A DNA stretch of 64,000 nucleotides. Source: Blastococcus carthaginiensis. Its GTDB lineage: Bacteria; Actinomycetota; Actinomycetes; Mycobacteriales; Geodermatophilaceae. How positions within the stretch are numbered: the stretch's first letter is position 1; each line of letters opens with the position of its first letter. Shown here one piece after another: positions 61,585-64,000 of this stretch. The translations under genes were made by a program, and so were the position numbers. The notes below the pieces were generated by a model, which was not told where the DNA came from, searched no databases, and worked only from the letters and a program-made list of their open reading frames with translations. The stretch spans positions 61,424 to 125,423 of the forward strand of contig NZ_JASNFN010000016.1 of NCBI RefSeq assembly GCF_030731085.1, in the 5' to 3' direction.

Positions 61585-63915
61585 ATGTTCCCCTCCATGG
61601 ACCAGCGAGAGCAGGCGGCGACCAGGCGTCGCCGTCCCGGCCGTGCGCTGCTCCTGACGGTCGCGCTGACCGCGCTCTACGCCACCGGCATCGGCCAGCG
61701 GCCCGCCGGCGCGGCGTGGGACCGCGCGTACGACGTCGTCCTCTACAACCTGCCCTACCTCGCCGCGGCGGCGGCGTGCCTGCTGACGGCCCGCCGGGTG
61801 CGCACCGAGCGGCTGGCCTGGGCCGCGCTCGCCGTCGCCCTGCTCCTCGGCGCGCTCGGCAACGCGCTGCGCGTCCTCTCCTCCGGCCTGCAGGGCAACG
61901 AGCCCGCCTCCGCGCTCGCGCTCGGGGTCATGTTCGCGGCCTACCTGGCCATGTACGTGCCCGTCGTCGTGCTCATCCGCGCGCGGGTGCCGCGCTTCCA
62001 CCCCAGCATGTGGCTCGACGGCGTCGTCGCCGCGCTCGGCAGCCTCTCCGCCGGGGTCGCCTTCCTGCTGGGCCCCTACCTGCTCATCGGGCCCGGCCGA
62101 GCCCCGGTGGCGGCCGCCGACCTCATGGCACCGATCACCACGGTGCTGCTCATCGCCGTCGTCATGGCCGTCGGCGGCATCCTCGGCGTGCGCCTCGACC
62201 GCACCTTCGTGCTGCTCGGTGCGGCGCTGGGCCTGATCGCCGTCTCCGACCTCGTTCTCTTCGCCCTCAAGGTGCAGGGCACCTACGTCGACGGCGGGCC
62301 GCTGGAGCTCGGCTGGCTCGCCTCCGTGATCCTGGCCGCCGCCGCCGCGGAGGGCGCCGTCGAGCCACCCCGCCGCCTCGGCAGCAGCGGCTCGCGCATC
62401 GGCTGGCGGCTGCTGGCCGTGCCGCTCGCCTGCCTGGTCGCCAGCCTCGTCGTGCTCAGCCCCTGGTCGCAGCCCGTGCCCGACGTCGCCGGCTGGCTGG
62501 CGATCGCCTGCGTGCTGGCCGGCGTCCTCCGCATCGCCGTCACCTTCCGCGAGGTGCGCGGCTACAACCAGGTCGTGCTGGAGTCGCGCACCGACGAGCT
62601 CACCGGGCTGGCCAACCGTCGCGCGCTGCTCGAGCAGGCCCAGCGCGTCGTCACCGCGGCCACCCCCGAGCGGCCCGCCGCCCTGCTGCTGCTCGACCTC
62701 GACGGCTTCAAGGAGATCAACGACAGCCTCGGCCACACCGCCGGCGACGACCTGCTGCGCCAGATCGGGCCGCGGCTGCGCGGCTCGCTGCGGGCCGGCG
62801 AGCTGCTGGCCCGGCTCGGCGGCGACGAGTTCGCCGTCCTCATGCCCGCCGCATCGACCGCCGAGGCCCGCGCCCTGGCCGAGCGGCTGCGCGACCTGCT
62901 GCTCGCCCCCTTCACGGTCGCCGACGTCCGGCTGCACGTCGGCATGAGCATCGGCGTCGCCACCGCACCCGCTCCGGCGACGACCGTCCAGGAGCTGCTG
63001 CACTGCGCCGACGTCGCCATGTACAGCGCCAAGCGCGCCCGCGAGGGCGTGCAGGTCTACGTGCCCGACCCCGTCACGGGCACCTCCGGCAGCGGCCGGC
63101 TGCGCACCATGGAGGAGCTGCGGACCGCCCTGGACGGCGACGAGCTGCGGGTCTTCCTCCAGCCCCAGATGGACATGCGCGACGGCCGCATCGTGGGCGC
63201 CGAGGCGCTGGTCCGGTGGGAGCACCCCACCCGCGGGCTGCTCTCCCCCGCCGAGCTGCTGCCCGCCGCCGAGCAGGCCGGGCTCCTGCGGCCGCTGACC
63301 GACCGCGTGCTCGAGCTGGCGCTCGAGGCGGCGGCCCGCTGGTGGCACGAGCGCGAGATGCCGGTGTCGGTGAACCTGTCGGCGGCCAACGTCACCGACC
63401 TCGACCTGGCCGGCAAGGTCGCCGCCGCGCTGCACCGGCACGGGCTGCCGCCGCGGGCGCTCACGCTGGAGCTCGTCGAGGACACCCTCATGGCCGATCC
63501 CGAGCGCGGCCGCACGGTCCTCGCCGACCTGCGCGCCTCCGGCGTCCGCACGTCGATCGACGACTACGGCACCGGCTACAGCTCGCTGGCCTACCTGCGG
63601 CACCTGCCGGCCGACGAGCTGAAGCTCGACCGCACCCTGACCGCCGACGTAGACCGCGACCCCCGCGCGGCGGCCATCGTGCAGAGCACCGTCGCGCTCG
63701 CGCACGCCCTCGGCCTGAGCCTGGTGGCCGAGGGGGTCGAGACGCTGGCGACGAGCGCCACCCTCGCCCGCCTCGGCTGCGACGTCGCCCAGGGGTACGC
63801 CATCGCCCGTCCCATGCCGGTGGCGGACTTCCTGGACTGGCTGGTCGCCTCGGACTCCGGGCTCGTCGACTGCGCGCTGATCCCCCAGCTGCACCGCGGC
63901 GGGGCCCCGTCCTGA
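61585..63915 (+). CDS. Membrane GGDEF-EAL protein (c-di-GMP synthesis/degradation)
   Basis: The 776-aa protein has about eight to nine membrane helices in its first 320 residues, then a GGDEF domain with intact RLGGDEF signature and LDLDGFKEINDSLGH, and an EAL domain with intact GAEALVRWEHP, DDYGTGYSSLAYLR and VAEGVET. Both activities are therefore possible. ATG 61585 is used; ATG 61597 is an alternative. The protein may tie membrane signals to EPS production. Confidence 0.95.
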   Translation: MFPSMDQREQAATRRRRPGRALLLTVALTALYATGIGQRPAGAAWDRAYDVVLYNLPYLAAAAACLLTARRVRTERLAWAALAVALLLGALGNALRVLSSGLQGNEPASALALGVMFAAYLAMYVPVVVLIRARVPRFHPSMWLDGVVAALGSLSAGVAFLLGPYLLIGPGRAPVAAADLMAPITTVLLIAVVMAVGGILGVRLDRTFVLLGAALGLIAVSDLVLFALKVQGTYVDGGPLELGWLASVILAAAAAEGAVEPPRRLGSSGSRIGWRLLAVPLACLVASLVVLSPWSQPVPDVAGWLAIACVLAGVLRIAVTFREVRGYNQVVLESRTDELTGLANRRALLEQAQRVVTAATPERPAALLLLDLDGFKEINDSLGHTAGDDLLRQIGPRLRGSLRAGELLARLGGDEFAVLMPAASTAEARALAERLRDLLLAPFTVADVRLHVGMSIGVATAPAPATTVQELLHCADVAMYSAKRAREGVQVYVPDPVTGTSGSGRLRTMEELRTALDGDELRVFLQPQMDMRDGRIVGAEALVRWEHPTRGLLSPAELLPAAEQAGLLRPLTDRVLELALEAAARWWHEREMPVSVNLSAANVTDLDLAGKVAAALHRHGLPPRALTLELVEDTLMADPERGRTVLADLRASGVRTSIDDYGTGYSSLAYLRHLPADELKLDRTLTADVDRDPRAAAIVQSTVALAHALGLSLVAEGVETLATSATLARLGCDVAQGYAIARPMPVADFLDWLVASDSGLVDCALIPQLHRGGAPS

Positions 63916-63977
63916 CCCCGAAGGGTCAGGACGACGCCCGGGGGGGGGCGCCCGCCCGGGCGACACCCCCCCCCGGG
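63911..63977. terminator. Two stacked hairpins after the GGDEF-EAL gene
   Basis: A CCTGACCC-CGAA-GGGTCAGG hairpin (63911-63930) contains the stop codon of the gene. It is followed by a perfect 12-bp inverted repeat, CCC plus nine G (63937-63948) and nine C plus GGG (63966-63977), around a GC-rich loop. Both should end transcription. The nine-base homopolymers could also be sequencing-error prone. Confidence 0.7.
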
Positions 63978-64000
63978 GGTTCACGCTGCGCGACCGGCGG

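Noticed and set aside
61159..63984. A very long leftward open frame opposite the GGDEF-EAL gene
   Set aside because: It is Gly/Val/Arg-rich with no domain motif; it exists because high-GC coding DNA avoids stops in the opposite frame. Only its last 87 codons, beyond the GGDEF gene, have an independent start and RBS.

Overview
The window is very GC-rich, uses many GTG and TTG starts, and has tightly overlapped genes (GTGA, ATGA and TTGA junctions). It carries an actinobacterial-type CysD/CysNC pair. I infer a high-GC actinobacterium, plausibly Geodermatophilaceae (Blastococcus, Geodermatophilus or Modestobacter); no rRNA or other phylogenetic marker is present to confirm this. No tRNA, rRNA, insertion sequence, prophage or CRISPR array was recognised.

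Almost the whole window is a composite exopolysaccharide/capsule region. Positions 1-5.6 kb hold a GT4 glycosyltransferase cut by the window edge, a Wzz-like protein with a decayed tyrosine-kinase domain coupled to a secreted propeller/FN3/membrane-anchor protein, and a sugar-phosphate transferase. Positions 6.1-10.9 kb are a sulfur-activation module (TauE-like permease, CysQ, CysD, CysNC). Positions 10.9-17.3 kb hold two low-complexity repeat proteins (TTTTPP and VVPLDPP), small membrane proteins and the dTDP-rhamnose genes rmlB and rmlD. Positions 17.5-35.1 kb form a patchwork EPS locus: two closely similar initiating sugar transferases, a beta-helix protein, a LMW protein-tyrosine phosphatase, a TupA-like ATP-grasp protein, three glycosyltransferases (one an Alg14-Alg13/PssD-PssE fusion), a BY-kinase co-polymerase, a Wzy-like polymerase, a UDP-glucose dehydrogenase, a flippase and a lyase-fold lipoprotein. 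Positions 35.3-40.5 kb hold an acyltransferase, a MazEF-type toxin-antitoxin pair, an LCP-family attachment protein and galE.

Positions 40.8-58.7 kb encode a second, apparently complete Wzx/Wzy pathway in two convergent operons. The left, rightward operon has a GT, a FnlC/CapG-type epimerase, a GT, a 46-aa ORF, a flippase and a CgeB-like GT. The right, leftward operon has a BY-kinase, a WbpM/CapD-type dehydratase, a WbpL-type initiating transferase, a GT, a reductase, CapE, CapF and a polymerase. The gene set predicts UDP-L-FucNAc and UDP-D-FucNAc and resembles the P. aeruginosa O11 and S. aureus type 5/8 capsule gene sets. The interior of this block (about 42-55 kb) is visibly lower in GC than its flanks, which suggests an acquired cassette. 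A decayed LMW phosphatase lies divergently next to its BY-kinase.

Positions 59.3-64 kb hold a zinc-ribbon protein, a single-pass protein, a small unknown protein and a GGDEF-EAL protein with both catalytic motifs intact.

The most original observation is a family of tiny membrane proteins sharing the pattern W-x3-A-x6-I-G-x2-[VI]-R-x-A-D with exact spacing. It occurs as two stand-alone genes (20566 and 37939) and as the N-terminal segment of a larger membrane protein (13763, minus strand). A more divergent relative may lie at 10909-11055.
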